DNA of 64,000 nucleotides from Paenibacillus sp. FSL H8-0332 (GTDB taxonomy: Bacteria; Bacillota; Bacilli; Paenibacillales; Paenibacillaceae): assembly GCF_037963835.1 (NCBI RefSeq), contig NZ_CP150145.1, forward strand, positions 4,402,001-4,466,000, written 5' to 3'. The position numbers were made by a program, and so were the translations under genes. Within the stretch, counting starts at the first letter, position 1; every line of letters starts with the position of its first letter. Positions 51,463 through 60,424 of this stretch are shown here, piece after piece. The notes below the pieces were generated by a model, which saw only the letters and a list, made by a program, of their open reading frames with translations, was not told the origin of the DNA and ran no database searches.

Positions 51463-52125
51463 TCAGCGGTTGCGGAAATCGAATTGGCGTTCAAAGCAGT
51501 ACCGGATAATTTTTTGCCGTTCCGCATCGGAAATGGCAGAGAATTTAACCATGACCAGATTCCGCCCGGTCTCCAGCGGTTTGATCCGTACAATTTCGCC
51601 TTCGAAATTAACATGCTCCGTGCTTCCGTTACGGTAGGAAACGAGCAGCCAGCAGGCCAGCTTGTCGGCCACCTCCAAAGTGATTTTGGCATCGCTGAGA
51701 AATGACGTTCCGCCGCCGCCGATATCCTCGGTACGCACCAGGAACCGGCTGCCCAGGGCATCCTTAACGGCCAGCTCCAGCTCGGCATTGACGCGGAAGA
51801 AACTGCGGCGCTGCATTTTGAAGATGGATTCTACCGCAGGCTTCCGCAGCCGGACCATCCGGATAACCTCTTCCTTGAATCCGAGCACGTGAGTATTGAA
51901 GTAATTCTTGATGCCGCCCTCTGTGAGAAAATAGACCGACAGCTCGTCACCGACGAACAGCTTCTTAAGCCGCCCGTTGCTCTCATGCATAGGAATTTCT
52001 ATCAGGAAGCTCTCGTCCTCCATATCAGCAATCCTTGCCCGGTACTGGATCTCAGACTCAGCCGCATCGCTGGATGCCACCTGGAGGTATAGATACTCAT
52101 TGATTTTGGGATACAAACCTGTCAC
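51463..52125 (-). CDS. ypfA: PilZ-domain protein, YpfA/YcgR type flagellar brake
   Basis: A 220-residue protein with an N-terminal YcgR-like beta domain and a C-terminal PilZ domain. The c-di-GMP site is partly visible: QRRSFFRV (RxxxR-like) and DIGGGGTSF (D/NxSxxG-like; the Ser is Gly here). In Bacillus YpfA slows the motor when c-di-GMP rises. It lies between ypeB and cmk as in B. subtilis. Confidence 0.85.
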   Translation of the reverse strand: MTGLYPKINEYLYLQVASSDAAESEIQYRARIADMEDESFLIEIPMHESNGRLKKLFVGDELSVYFLTEGGIKNYFNTHVLGFKEEVIRMVRLRKPAVESIFKMQRRSFFRVNAELELAVKDALGSRFLVRTEDIGGGGTSFLSDAKITLEVADKLACWLLVSYRNGSTEHVNFEGEIVRIKPLETGRNLVMVKFSAISDAERQKIIRYCFERQFDFRNR

Positions 52126-52252
52126 CGCCGCTTGAGTTAGTAATAAATGCTAAACCGATTATAGCATGCCCTTTCATAGCCGGTCAGAAATATTATTAGG
52201 CATGGAACCGTCCCCGTTACCCCCAGCGTGAAGCCTATCTATATTTCATTGC

Positions 52253-52288
52253 AAAAAAAAGACGCCTCCCGCTTCCGGAAATGCGTCT
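52253..52288 (-). terminator. Terminator after ypeB
   Basis: AGACGC pairs with GCGTCT (further inner pairing) and TTTTTTTT follows on the minus strand. Confidence 0.8.
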
Positions 52289-52337
52289 TCTCTATATAGC
52301 CGTATAGCCGTGCTTAGGCCGCCCCGGCGAATCCCGG

Positions 52338-53696
52338 CTATTTGTCCTGCGCTCCCGAGGAGGTGCGGATCTGTTCCACCGCTTCCTCATTGCCGTCTGC
52401 GGCATTCAGATAAATTCTGAACTGCGAGCCGTTGATTTTGCCGCCGAATTCATAAGTCAGCAGTTCCACAGCATCCTCATTCTCGATCCAGGCGAGCCTG
52501 TTATACAGCTCCTTGAACTCGGGGTTAAGCATCGCCCTGGCTTCAGCCAGAGACAGCTGCGGCTTAGGCAGCTCGCGCTTCTCCTTATGCTCATGAACAT
52601 AGTCGCTGGCCTGGAACCCTGTAGCTTCACCGGTGTCCAGCCCGACGCGAACCGTCAATTTCTCGGGATAGATCAGCACGCCGTCCTGGCTGCTGACGAA
52701 GGTCAGATTGCCCAGGTTGTCATAACGATCCGCACTGACTGCGGTCATGCCGGGATATCCCTTCTTCTCCAGAAACTTGCCCGCCTTCTCCACCGCCTGC
52801 TTCATGGATACTTTGGCCGGCCCTACCTCACGGTTGTCGTTGTATGAGATCAACAGTCCGCCTTCCGCCGTGAAATCCATCGAGACCGGCTCCTTATGAT
52901 CCGCGGAAGTCACATTGGCTGTGTAAGAAGCCCACTCGGTCCCCTTCCCGTTCTCCTGAATCTTCACTTGTGCCTTCCCGCCCAGTCCGGCGAATTTCAA
53001 CGCCTTGGCCTTGATTTGCTCTCCGGTAACCGGCTTGCCGCCCAGCTTCTTCACCGACCGCTTGGCATAGATGCTTGCAACCGAGGGGCCATAGTCCAGC
53101 TCCGGATAAGCCGCCACGCGTTTGTCTACTGTTTTGAACCCGTCGATGATTGTGTTGTCTTCGGCCTTCTGCTCTGTAGCCAGCGCAGTCTCCACATCCA
53201 TCCAGCGCAGCTTCTTGCCGATGACCTTGTCCTGAACCGTCTGCAGGTCCTTGGAGATTTCAGCCGAATTCTCGTAGAGCGTCTTCAGATTCGCCATCTC
53301 GCCCTCTGTCAACGGCTTCTTCGTGAAGTCACGTACCGCAGCCTTGTAGGAGAAATTAGCGATCTTGGAGAGGAACTCCTCCGTCTCACTGAACGGCAGC
53401 AGCGTCAGCGGCAGCTGGTTAATCTCGTTCTGCGCCTCGCTGGTAATCCGCCATACATTGACCAGTCCCTTGCGGTGCCTTCCGTTAGAGGTAGTGTTCA
53501 CCGCAAGCGTATTTCCCAGTTCCCCGTGAAGCCGCTCCACATGAAAGGACAGATCATGGAACGCGCGCTGATACTGGTTCTCCGCCTTGATCAGAATCGA
53601 ATTCTTCTCCTGATTCTCCTGATATCCCCAGACTAGCGCTCCGAGCAGCAAGAGTGCGGTAAGCGGGAACATTATGGCACTTAATCTTTTGTACAT
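52338..53696 (-). CDS. ypeB: Germination protein YpeB
   Basis: A 452-residue protein with an N-terminal transmembrane anchor (LTALLLLGALVWGYQ), a long helical region and three C-terminal PepSY/YPEB-type domains. In Bacillus it is exported to the spore and stabilises the cortex-lytic enzyme SleB, with which it is normally coexpressed. No sleB is present upstream here. AGGAG precedes the ATG. Confidence 0.92.
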   Translation of the reverse strand: MYKRLSAIMFPLTALLLLGALVWGYQENQEKNSILIKAENQYQRAFHDLSFHVERLHGELGNTLAVNTTSNGRHRKGLVNVWRITSEAQNEINQLPLTLLPFSETEEFLSKIANFSYKAAVRDFTKKPLTEGEMANLKTLYENSAEISKDLQTVQDKVIGKKLRWMDVETALATEQKAEDNTIIDGFKTVDKRVAAYPELDYGPSVASIYAKRSVKKLGGKPVTGEQIKAKALKFAGLGGKAQVKIQENGKGTEWASYTANVTSADHKEPVSMDFTAEGGLLISYNDNREVGPAKVSMKQAVEKAGKFLEKKGYPGMTAVSADRYDNLGNLTFVSSQDGVLIYPEKLTVRVGLDTGEATGFQASDYVHEHKEKRELPKPQLSLAEARAMLNPEFKELYNRLAWIENEDAVELLTYEFGGKINGSQFRIYLNAADGNEEAVEQIRTSSGAQDK

Positions 53697-53783
53697 AGGT
53701 CCGCATAGCTCCTTTCAGTAGCTTATTGCCGTTAGTTTGACAATAACTGAGAAGTCTTATGCACTTTTTCAAGAATCCGGTCT

Positions 53784-53930
53784 TCAGGCCCGTTCCTCAA
53801 TCTCAAAGCCGCTTACACAGCTGCACAGACATTGCTTGAAACCGGTCTGCACAACCCCCTGCTCCTTGTTCCCTCTTAATATGTAGGTTTCACCGCACTG
53901 CTTGCAGACAATCCGAACTTTTACTCGCAA
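53784..53930 (-). CDS. Tiny Cys-rich protein, possible zinc ribbon (48 residues)
   Basis: A TTG-initiated frame of 48 residues with one CxxC (VCKQCGE) and a CLCSC knuckle near the C-terminus, a pattern suited to metal binding. GGAGAGAGG lies 7-9 nt upstream. The site is also inside a predicted hairpin whose 3' arm (GTGTC) is followed by the T-run that holds the start codon, so the element may be a terminator for prsW with a fortuitous frame. Function unknown. Confidence 0.5.
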   Translation of the reverse strand: MRVKVRIVCKQCGETYILRGNKEQGVVQTGFKQCLCSCVSGFEIEERA

Positions 53931-54006
53931 AAAAAGACACCTCTCTCCTTCCTGGAATTCCTAGCCTTAAGGAACTGCCCTGTAGGATTAAGTGTGTCCA
54001 TCTCGA

Positions 54007-54702
54007 TTATAGGTTAACCTCTTCCTCACGCTTCAAAAAGCGAAACGGGGAACGGCTGTTGGCCCGCGCTACCTTCCCCATGCCTCCGTACCATAAAACA
54101 GCCATCAGGGGTACGATAAACCAGATCCAGTAGTTAGCTGTCGTGGCGAGCAGAAAATCATAAATTCCATGCCACAGCCAAGGCAGGAGCAATGAGATCA
54201 GCAGAATCTTGCGGGTCTTGACCCCGCCGGAGAACTTGGCTCTGCCCATATGGTAGCCCATAATTACGCCGAACATGGCATGTCCGGAGACCGGGAGCAG
54301 CGCCCTTAGGATCATGGTGCCGATTGAAGCATTGCTGTACCACGCATACATTACATTCTCTATCGTTGCGAAGCCGAGCGAGATCGCTACGGCATATAGT
54401 ATTCCATCATAGGGCTCGTCAAATTCGGTATGATTGTAAATCATATGGTACAGCACAAACCACTTCAGGGCTTCTTCCACACCCGCTGAGATCAAAAAGG
54501 AATCCACATAGGGACCGCCGTCCAGCCCCAGCACAAGCCCCCTCTGGATAATCATCACCGGCAGCACGATCATCATGCCCAGCAAAAACACCTTCAGCAC
54601 CATGAGAAGCGGCTCCTGGTCGTACTTGTCTTTCAGATAGAAAAAAGTCAGCAGCGCAAGTCCCGGTGCTACTGCTGACGTAATGACCGATAACAAAAGC
54701 AC
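54007..54702 (-). CDS. prsW: Intramembrane protease PrsW
   Basis: A glutamic-type membrane protease. The 231-residue polytopic protein has the conserved motifs EEALKW, FATIEN and HAMFGVIMGY. In B. subtilis PrsW starts degradation of the anti-sigma factor RsiW; here its target could include the anti-sigma encoded at 18937-19530, which is inference. The start is a GTG with AGGGAGG 7 nt upstream. Confidence 0.92.
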   Translation of the reverse strand: MLLLSVITSAVAPGLALLTFFYLKDKYDQEPLLMVLKVFLLGMMIVLPVMIIQRGLVLGLDGGPYVDSFLISAGVEEALKWFVLYHMIYNHTEFDEPYDGILYAVAISLGFATIENVMYAWYSNASIGTMILRALLPVSGHAMFGVIMGYHMGRAKFSGGVKTRKILLISLLLPWLWHGIYDFLLATTANYWIWFIVPLMAVLWYGGMGKVARANSRSPFRFLKREEEVNL

Positions 54703-54779
54703 CGATTAGCCTCCCTTGCGCTTAACCTAATGTCTGCTGAAGCCCGTAAAGGCCGGACCGGCGCCTTCCCGTCTATCCC

Positions 54780-55394
54780 TTATTCCTGGCGTTTAAAATG
54801 ATTGCACAGGGTCTGAATGGCATTCTCTGCCATAACCGTCTTGCCGTATTCGGCCAAAACAGCCTGAGTCACCGGAGATGAATCTCCGAATTCTGCAAGC
54901 ACGCCTACCAGTCCTGACAGTGCGGCCTCTTCAAATTCCTTCGGATCGAAGTAGAGATACCATTTATCATTATAAGAATACAGTTGTCCTTGAGAAGTAA
55001 TATTGCCGATGAGCACATGAGCCGCTTCCACCAGAACCTCGAAATCGCGGAATGCATACACAATGGAGTCGCTTTGTTCAAGCGTAACTTCCATTTCGTA
55101 AATCTCTTCAGGCAATTCATCTTCCCCGGCCCCACCGTACTGATGGTGATCATATTTCCCCCGGGTCACTATAACGACCATGCCTTGCGCGGGCAATGCG
55201 AACACTTCCACGGCAAGCGGACCTGTGGCGTCAAAACCTAATTCGCTGTACGCCTGATCCATCATTTCCGTAAAGAGGTCGTGCACCTTGGGAACCTCCT
55301 GCCACATATCTTCCTTCTGGATGCCCCGCTCGCTCAGGTCGTCAAAAGTGAGGAAAATCCGTATCTTATCTTGACTTAATCGCTCTATTCTCAT
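54780..55394 (-). CDS. ypbH: MecA-family adaptor (YpbH type)
   Basis: A 204-residue adaptor for the ClpC protease. The N-terminal domain MRIERLSQDKIRIFLTFDDL is diagnostic for MecA/YpbH; the C-terminal domain (YNDKWYLYFDPKEFEEA) contacts ClpC. The position near prsW fits YpbH rather than MecA, but sequence alone does not separate them. AGGAGGATC precedes the ATG. Confidence 0.92.
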   Translation of the reverse strand: MRIERLSQDKIRIFLTFDDLSERGIQKEDMWQEVPKVHDLFTEMMDQAYSELGFDATGPLAVEVFALPAQGMVVIVTRGKYDHHQYGGAGEDELPEEIYEMEVTLEQSDSIVYAFRDFEVLVEAAHVLIGNITSQGQLYSYNDKWYLYFDPKEFEEAALSGLVGVLAEFGDSSPVTQAVLAEYGKTVMAENAIQTLCNHFKRQE

Positions 55395-55624
55395 GACAGG
55401 ATCCTCCTTTGCAAGCTCATTTAATATTAATGTATGATGAGTCCCGAGTAATGAGCCAAAAATGGTTACTATGTAAGTATGTTATCATTTCGAAGCTACA
55501 AATGCACGTAAATAAATATAGATTTAGCCCATTTTGCTGCCCATTATATGTAAAGCCATATTAAAAAAGAACCACTTCAGCGATGCCAGCACCGCCAAAA
55601 TGATTCTGCAATGGCCTGATCCGG

Positions 55625-55996
55625 TTACAAACCCGGTATGGCTGTATGAGTATCCTTGAGAATCTGCTCCACTTCATGCTTCACATCAGGGTTGCTGCGG
55701 ATGAAATCCTTCAGCATGTTCAAATTTGATTCTTTGGACTTTAACAGGGAATCCTCTTTGTGATTGTCCCCGCCGGATGCATGAGAGCCAGAGTGGTCAT
55801 GGCCGCTGCCCGCTGCCGTGCTGCCGAAGCCGGTCATGGCCATCCCCATAATTTTGTCCTTGGCTTTGTCACCCGCATTGTAGGAAGAACCGTTCGAGTG
55901 CAGCAACGCAGACATCATGGCGCTGCGTTTTTTGGACATAATCATACTGGCGGCTGCACCAATCAGCACCCCGCACAGAAATGACGAAGTATTCAT
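55625..55996 (-). CDS. Unknown small membrane-anchored protein
   Basis: A 123-residue protein with an N-terminal hydrophobic helix (FLCGVLIGAAASMIMS), a central Gly/Ser/His-rich stretch (GSGHDHSGSHASGGDNH) and a C-terminal helix. The overall pattern resembles small YtxH-like envelope proteins, but no family match is firm. AGGAGG precedes the ATG at 55996. It is divergent from the deacetylase gene, with the two starts about 85 nt apart. Confidence 0.75.
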   Translation of the reverse strand: MNTSSFLCGVLIGAAASMIMSKKRSAMMSALLHSNGSSYNAGDKAKDKIMGMAMTGFGSTAAGSGHDHSGSHASGGDNHKEDSLLKSKESNLNMLKDFIRSNPDVKHEVEQILKDTHTAIPGL

Positions 55997-56081
55997 ATCT
56001 CCAACCTCCTTGTATGGTAAAATCATGCTTAGTGTTCGCGGAAAGGTAGCCGCTCATACAGCCAAACAACAAGAAAGCGAG

Positions 56082-56999
56082 ATGAAAAAAGTGGGTAAAG
56101 CAACAATAACGCTGCTCCTGGCGGCTTGTCTGCTGTCAGCTTGCAGTAACAGCGGGAATACAGGCAGCCCGGCAGCGGAGAAGACGCCGCAGCCTGCGGC
56201 AACCCAGCCGGCTGCGGCAGCAACGGCAACAGCGGAGTCGATCGCATCGCCTGCACCTGATACGACAACATCACCGGAGGCCACTCCTGCCGCATCAAGC
56301 GGGACGGACAGTCCCGCAGCGCAGCCGACACCTGCGGCCAGCGATGCGGAGGTGCCGCTGCTGTACCATATGAACAAGAATTATGACATTGTCCCGAATG
56401 ATCCGGCGACGAACAAGAAGGTAGTCCTGCTGACCTTCGATGACGGACCGAAGGAAGCGGATTTAATCAATCCGCTGATGGATACGCTGGACAAGCACAA
56501 GGCCAAGGCGATCTTCTTCGTCAACGGTTACCGGGTAAAGGAGCATCCCGAGCTGCTGGAGCTGATTCACAAACGGGGCGGCGTGCTCGGCAACCATAGC
56601 TGGGATCACATTGTGCTGAAGGATAAGCCGGAAGCCGAAGTCAAGAAGCAGATTGAAGATGTTCAAAAGATCGTCAAGGAAATTACCGGCGAGACCCCTC
56701 ACTTCTTCCGCCCGCCGCATGGTGCCGGCGGTGACGTAGGCAAAAAAATTGCCGCTGCAAACGGCATGCTCTATATGACTTGGTCCAATGGCTCCCTCGA
56801 CTGGGAAATGAAAGCCAAGGATACGGACAAGACCAGCAAGCTAATCAGCAATGTGACCGATCAGCTGCATTCCGGTAGCAATATCCTGATGCATGAGCTG
56901 CCTTGGACGGTAGAGGCGCTTGACACTCTGCTTACTACGCTTGAGGGCAAGGGCTACAGCTTTGTAGATCCGCGCAGCATTGAGCTGAAGATGCGCTAA
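56082..56999 (+). CDS. Polysaccharide deacetylase (NodB family) lipoprotein
   Basis: An exported enzyme that removes acetyl groups from peptidoglycan, chitin or related glycans. The lipobox LLSAC ends a 16-residue signal peptide. A Pro/Ala/Thr/Ser linker of about 80 residues leads to the NodB domain with TFDDGP (catalytic Asp pair), GNHSWDH (metal His) and FRPPHG. I start at the ATG at 56082 because the upstream extension would spoil the signal peptide. The physiological glycan is unknown. Confidence 0.9.
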   Translation: MKKVGKATITLLLAACLLSACSNSGNTGSPAAEKTPQPAATQPAAAATATAESIASPAPDTTTSPEATPAASSGTDSPAAQPTPAASDAEVPLLYHMNKNYDIVPNDPATNKKVVLLTFDDGPKEADLINPLMDTLDKHKAKAIFFVNGYRVKEHPELLELIHKRGGVLGNHSWDHIVLKDKPEAEVKKQIEDVQKIVKEITGETPHFFRPPHGAGGDVGKKIAAANGMLYMTWSNGSLDWEMKAKDTDKTSKLISNVTDQLHSGSNILMHELPWTVEALDTLLTTLEGKGYSFVDPRSIELKMR

Positions 57000-57025
57000 G
57001 CTCTGAATTCGTCCATCGAACAAGC

Positions 57026-57064
57026 AAAAACGGCTGCCCCGCAAATGAGGGCAGCCGTTTTTTG
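57026..57064. terminator. Bidirectional terminator
   Basis: AAACGGCTGCC pairs with GGCAGCCGTTT; TTTTTT follows on plus and TTTTTG on minus. It serves the convergent deacetylase and metallophosphoesterase genes. Confidence 0.85.
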
Positions 57065-57092
57065 TCGTGTTAAGTATCCCTCACATTATTCC

Positions 57093-57944
57093 CTAAGAAC
57101 CGGAGCCCTGCTGTCCGCAGCGCAGGGTCAGCACATGCATCTCGGCCGGACTGCGCCAGCGCAGCGGCAGATGTGCCGTGCCGAACCCCCGGCTGATCAG
57201 CATCTTCAGCGGCGGGAGAGCCGCGCCATAGCTCCGGGGAATCTCATACATCCCCGCATTATACCTGCGGTAGAACTCGTCGGCATGCCGGTTCCCGATC
57301 AAAGGCAGTACAACCTGGCCTCCATGAGTATGCCCGGCCAGAATCAGGTCAGCAGGCACCTCATGCTGCCGGGACAGCCAGAGCGGATCATGCACGAGGA
57401 TGATCCGGAAGGCTTCCGCATCCGCTTCAGCCACAGCAGGCAGAGGCCCGTAGGCCTTCTTGCCGCCTTGCCTCGGGAAATCCACCCCGGTCAGAATAAA
57501 CTTCGCACCGTCCCGCTCAATGATGCAGTTCTCATCCACCAGAAGCCTGGCTCCGCTTCCCCGGATGATGTTATCCACAAGACTGATATTCGCCCGGTAA
57601 TCATGATTGCCGTGAACGGCATACACAGGCGCAATGGAGGCGGCCAGTGTCATATTCTCCAGCAGGCGTTCTATGGAAGCGGCCTTCTCCGTCATATCAC
57701 CGCCCAGGAAGACAGCGTCCACCTTCCCCCGCAGCGGGGTCAGCATCTCCTCCGGCAGACGGCGGCGGTGAATATCCGTAATGAGCAGTATCCGGTAGCC
57801 GTCGAACACGGCAGGTAGCCGCTCCAGTAAAATATCCTGATGATTCAACCGTTTTTTGAAGGCAGCAGCAACCATCAGGAGACCCATGATCCCTGCTCCC
57901 CCAAGACATACACCAAGTAGAATAAGCAGCACCGTCAACTCCAT
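57093..57944 (-). CDS. Membrane-anchored metallophosphoesterase
   Basis: A 283-residue protein with an N-terminal hydrophobic anchor and a calcineurin-like domain with its full metal set: LITDIH, FLGGDMTE, VHGNHD, and LAGHTHGGQ. It is closest in layout to YkuE-type phosphoesterases. The substrate is unknown. Its start overlaps the preceding gene by 10 nt, suggesting a three-gene unit with the CPBP protease. Confidence 0.9.
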   Translation of the reverse strand: MELTVLLILLGVCLGGAGIMGLLMVAAAFKKRLNHQDILLERLPAVFDGYRILLITDIHRRRLPEEMLTPLRGKVDAVFLGGDMTEKAASIERLLENMTLAASIAPVYAVHGNHDYRANISLVDNIIRGSGARLLVDENCIIERDGAKFILTGVDFPRQGGKKAYGPLPAVAEADAEAFRIILVHDPLWLSRQHEVPADLILAGHTHGGQVVLPLIGNRHADEFYRRYNAGMYEIPRSYGAALPPLKMLISRGFGTAHLPLRWRSPAEMHVLTLRCGQQGSGS

Positions 57945-58312
57945 AGGCTCCCCAGATCCGGTGCCCCGTTAATTCCCCACCACAGGAGGAAGCCCAGCAG
58001 CATCAGAAATAAAACAATCAGCGAATTGATGAACATTTTACTGAACCGGATTCGTTCTGACGGATAGCTCTCTGCACGCGATGGAGTCTGTTCCCCTTCC
58101 TGCTGTGCCGCCTCACGCTCCGGCTTTCTGGAGGCACGGCGCCCCGACAAGCGCTCTTTTCTGGACAGGGTCCCTGCTACCGGTACCGGACTTCCCGCAC
58201 GCTCTTCTGCTGCCCCGGAAGCAGGCTGACGCTTGTCTGCTCTGGCCGGAGGCTGTTGTTCTATCTTCTGCTGTTTCTGGCGGGATCTTACCCGGCTTAA
58301 TTGTTCTGTCAT
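57935..58312 (-). CDS. Unknown charged protein with one C-terminal membrane helix
   Basis: A 125-residue protein with a long basic and Gln/Ala/Pro-rich N-terminal part (RSRQKQQKIEQQ, RKPEREAAQQEG) and one hydrophobic helix near the C-terminus (NSLIVLFLMLLGFLLWW). The ATG at 58312 follows AGGAGGG by 5 nt and overlaps the CPBP stop. No domain is recognised. It is probably cotranscribed with its neighbours. Confidence 0.75.
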   Translation of the reverse strand: MTEQLSRVRSRQKQQKIEQQPPARADKRQPASGAAEERAGSPVPVAGTLSRKERLSGRRASRKPEREAAQQEGEQTPSRAESYPSERIRFSKMFINSLIVLFLMLLGFLLWWGINGAPDLGSLWS

Positions 58313-58902
58313 GACACCCTCCTGTAACGAATAACCATACCGGAGAACAAATCTATAAGGAAATGGCACAATATAGGTGCCCACAGACTGCCCGAATGGA
58401 TATAGATAAGCCCAAGACCGTAGCTGCTGAGGAAGACCCAGCCTGTAGGAATCCAGTGCCGCAGATAACGGACATGAATAACAGCGAACAGTATACTCGT
58501 CCAATACGGTCCAAGGGAATGCTGGATCGCTCCACGGAACAACAGCTCCTCACACACCGCAACCACTGCCGAAATAACAACGATATGCCACAAGGGCCGT
58601 TTGCCGAACAGCAGCTCATTAATCCCCCCGTCATCCATGCTGTCTTCAGGAACAATATGGGTCAGCAGGAAATCAACAACCAGCATAATGACTGCGAGGC
58701 CAAGGCCCCAATACACGAAATGTACACTATCCGGAAAATTTAATATGTGAATAGGATTTCTTTTCTGTAATAATATCCATATCAAACCGATAAACAAGGT
58801 AAGGCCCTGAGTAATATACAGATTAATGAGTAACAGCTTGTCTGTTAACTGCTGTGGATCGGCCTTTTTAATTTTGATGTCACCCAATTTGAATTTTTTC
58901 AT
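58309..58902 (-). CDS. CPBP-family intramembrane metalloprotease
   Basis: A 197-residue protein with five or six hydrophobic segments and the family motifs EELLFRG (EExxxR), a His in FAVIHVRYLRH and HFLIDLFSG. Members include prenyl-CAAX proteases and bacteriocin-processing or immunity proteins. No bacteriocin genes are near, so the role is open. First gene of a three-gene unit ending with the metallophosphoesterase. Confidence 0.88.
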   Translation of the reverse strand: MKKFKLGDIKIKKADPQQLTDKLLLINLYITQGLTLFIGLIWILLQKRNPIHILNFPDSVHFVYWGLGLAVIMLVVDFLLTHIVPEDSMDDGGINELLFGKRPLWHIVVISAVVAVCEELLFRGAIQHSLGPYWTSILFAVIHVRYLRHWIPTGWVFLSSYGLGLIYIHSGSLWAPILCHFLIDLFSGMVIRYRRVS

Positions 58903-58969
58903 TATAACCTGCCTGTTCTATAAATGTTTTTACATAAGATAATTCACCTATACGAAGGAGCACTTAATC

Positions 58970-59875
58970 ATGAACAGCCGTACCTCCCGCACTCAAATGA
59001 TGTACACACTAGGTTTTTTGTTTTTTCTAATATCCGCATTCGCTTCATTTTTTACGGGAGTAAAGGTTGGAGCTGACAAGACGGAGGCCAAGTATTCACA
59101 GCTGAACGGCCACCCAAGCGCCCAGGAATTCTCCGGCTCCTATCAGCAGCAGGATCTTGTCACCTTTTATCATAACGTATTTTTGCCTTACCGGGAATTC
59201 AAGCGCAATTGGAACGTTCAGGTAGACGGTCTTGCCCGCAGCACGGATGCACGCCAGAATGCGGCAACGCTGAAGAATCTGAGTATTCTGGCGGACAAGC
59301 AGTATGATAAAGTTACCCAGGATTCGCTCTTCACCAATTCGCCGATGCTCTATGAATCTCAGCTTAATATTCTTAAGAGTCTCACGCTCTTCTCCCAAGC
59401 CTCCGGCAAGGTGACTGCGAATGCTTCCGGCGCCGAAGCCGCCAAATTGCTGAGAAGCGACAACTTCACAAGCAGTGCCGTGAGATTCGGGCTGCTGGCC
59501 CAAAAGAACTTTTATGATTCCATGCTCAAATGGGGGTCGAAGACCAACGCTTCCATTCCGCAGCAGTCCGGTGAGCTGAAGACACTCTCATTCATTCAGT
59601 GGAAAAAAATGCCGCTGCTGCTCAAGAATGCTTCCATCGCTAATATAATGCTGAACCGCGGCATTTACGCCGGATATGATCCGCAGGATATCACTGCCAA
59701 GATTGATGACATGATCTACTCCGGGACCGCCAGCTCGCTGAAGCTGAATGATATTCAGTCTTCCGTCACCCTGCTCATCTCCACCGGTGCGGTGCAGGAG
59801 CAGGACTTCATCAAGTGGCGGGAACAATATTACGACAAGGAAATCATGCCGCAGCTCCCTTTCTTCTACGAGTAG
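58970..59875 (+). CDS. Unknown membrane-anchored extracytoplasmic protein
   Basis: A 301-residue protein with one N-terminal hydrophobic helix (TLGFLFFLISAFASFFTGV) and a helical domain with no recognised motif. It starts behind AAGGAG, divergent from the CPBP gene. An N-terminal anchor with no lipobox suggests a domain outside the membrane, inferred from the helix orientation and basic residues before it. I do not recognise the family. Confidence 0.8.
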   Translation: MNSRTSRTQMMYTLGFLFFLISAFASFFTGVKVGADKTEAKYSQLNGHPSAQEFSGSYQQQDLVTFYHNVFLPYREFKRNWNVQVDGLARSTDARQNAATLKNLSILADKQYDKVTQDSLFTNSPMLYESQLNILKSLTLFSQASGKVTANASGAEAAKLLRSDNFTSSAVRFGLLAQKNFYDSMLKWGSKTNASIPQQSGELKTLSFIQWKKMPLLLKNASIANIMLNRGIYAGYDPQDITAKIDDMIYSGTASSLKLNDIQSSVTLLISTGAVQEQDFIKWREQYYDKEIMPQLPFFYE

Positions 59876-59942
59876 GACCAGTTATTGCATCATAACGAAA
59901 ATTACGGTCCACTTCAAGGCGGACCCCCGTCGAAGAATCCTA

Positions 59943-59972
59943 TTGACACACTTGGCATCACCATGTTACATT
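59943..59972 (+). promoter_or_regulatory. Promoter of the serA transcript
   Basis: TTGACA and TACATT are 18 nt apart, giving a start near 59979 and a T-box leader. Confidence 0.65.
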
Positions 59973-59978
59973 ATGACA

Positions 59979-60249
59979 AATTAATCAAGCAAAACCGATG
60001 ATGGAACAAAGATTAGTTGCAGTCTTCAGAGAGCCGGTGGGTGGTGAGAACCGGTGGCGGACATTAATCTTTAGCGCTCCTGAGATATTGTATTGAACAC
60101 AAGAGTAGATACAATCGGATCACTCCGTTACCAGTGTGGCCTTTGCAGGCCAATGAGGCTGTAGCTTAACCGCTACAGTGAATTAGGGTGGTACCACGAC
60201 AACTCTCGTCCCTTACTACGGCAGTAGTATGGGGTTGGGAGTTTTTTTG
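59979..60249 (+). promoter_or_regulatory. Serine T-box riboswitch of serA
   Basis: A leader with the T-box antiterminator sequence AGGGTGGTACCACG (60185-60198) and a terminator ending in TTTTTTT at about 60248. The Stem I outer helix AAAGATTA/TAATCTTT and the conserved CAGAGAGCCGG / GGTGAGAACCGG elements are visible. The specifier triplet just after the 3' Stem I strand reads AGC, a serine codon, so uncharged tRNA-Ser would relieve termination. The rest of 59876-60424 holds the promoter and the serA ribosome site. Confidence 0.9.
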
Positions 60250-60424
60250 TTGCCATACACCCGTGAATTCGGTATCTCTGCACGCTGATTCTTTTATACG
60301 ACAACGCGTTACTTCAGTGTTAAGCTGTTCATTCTGCCTCTTGTAGGATTTGGTACTGCGGATTACCCTACCCGGTGATCCTTGGCATATATTAGCTTTC
60401 CCATTTGAAGGAGGACAAGAGACC

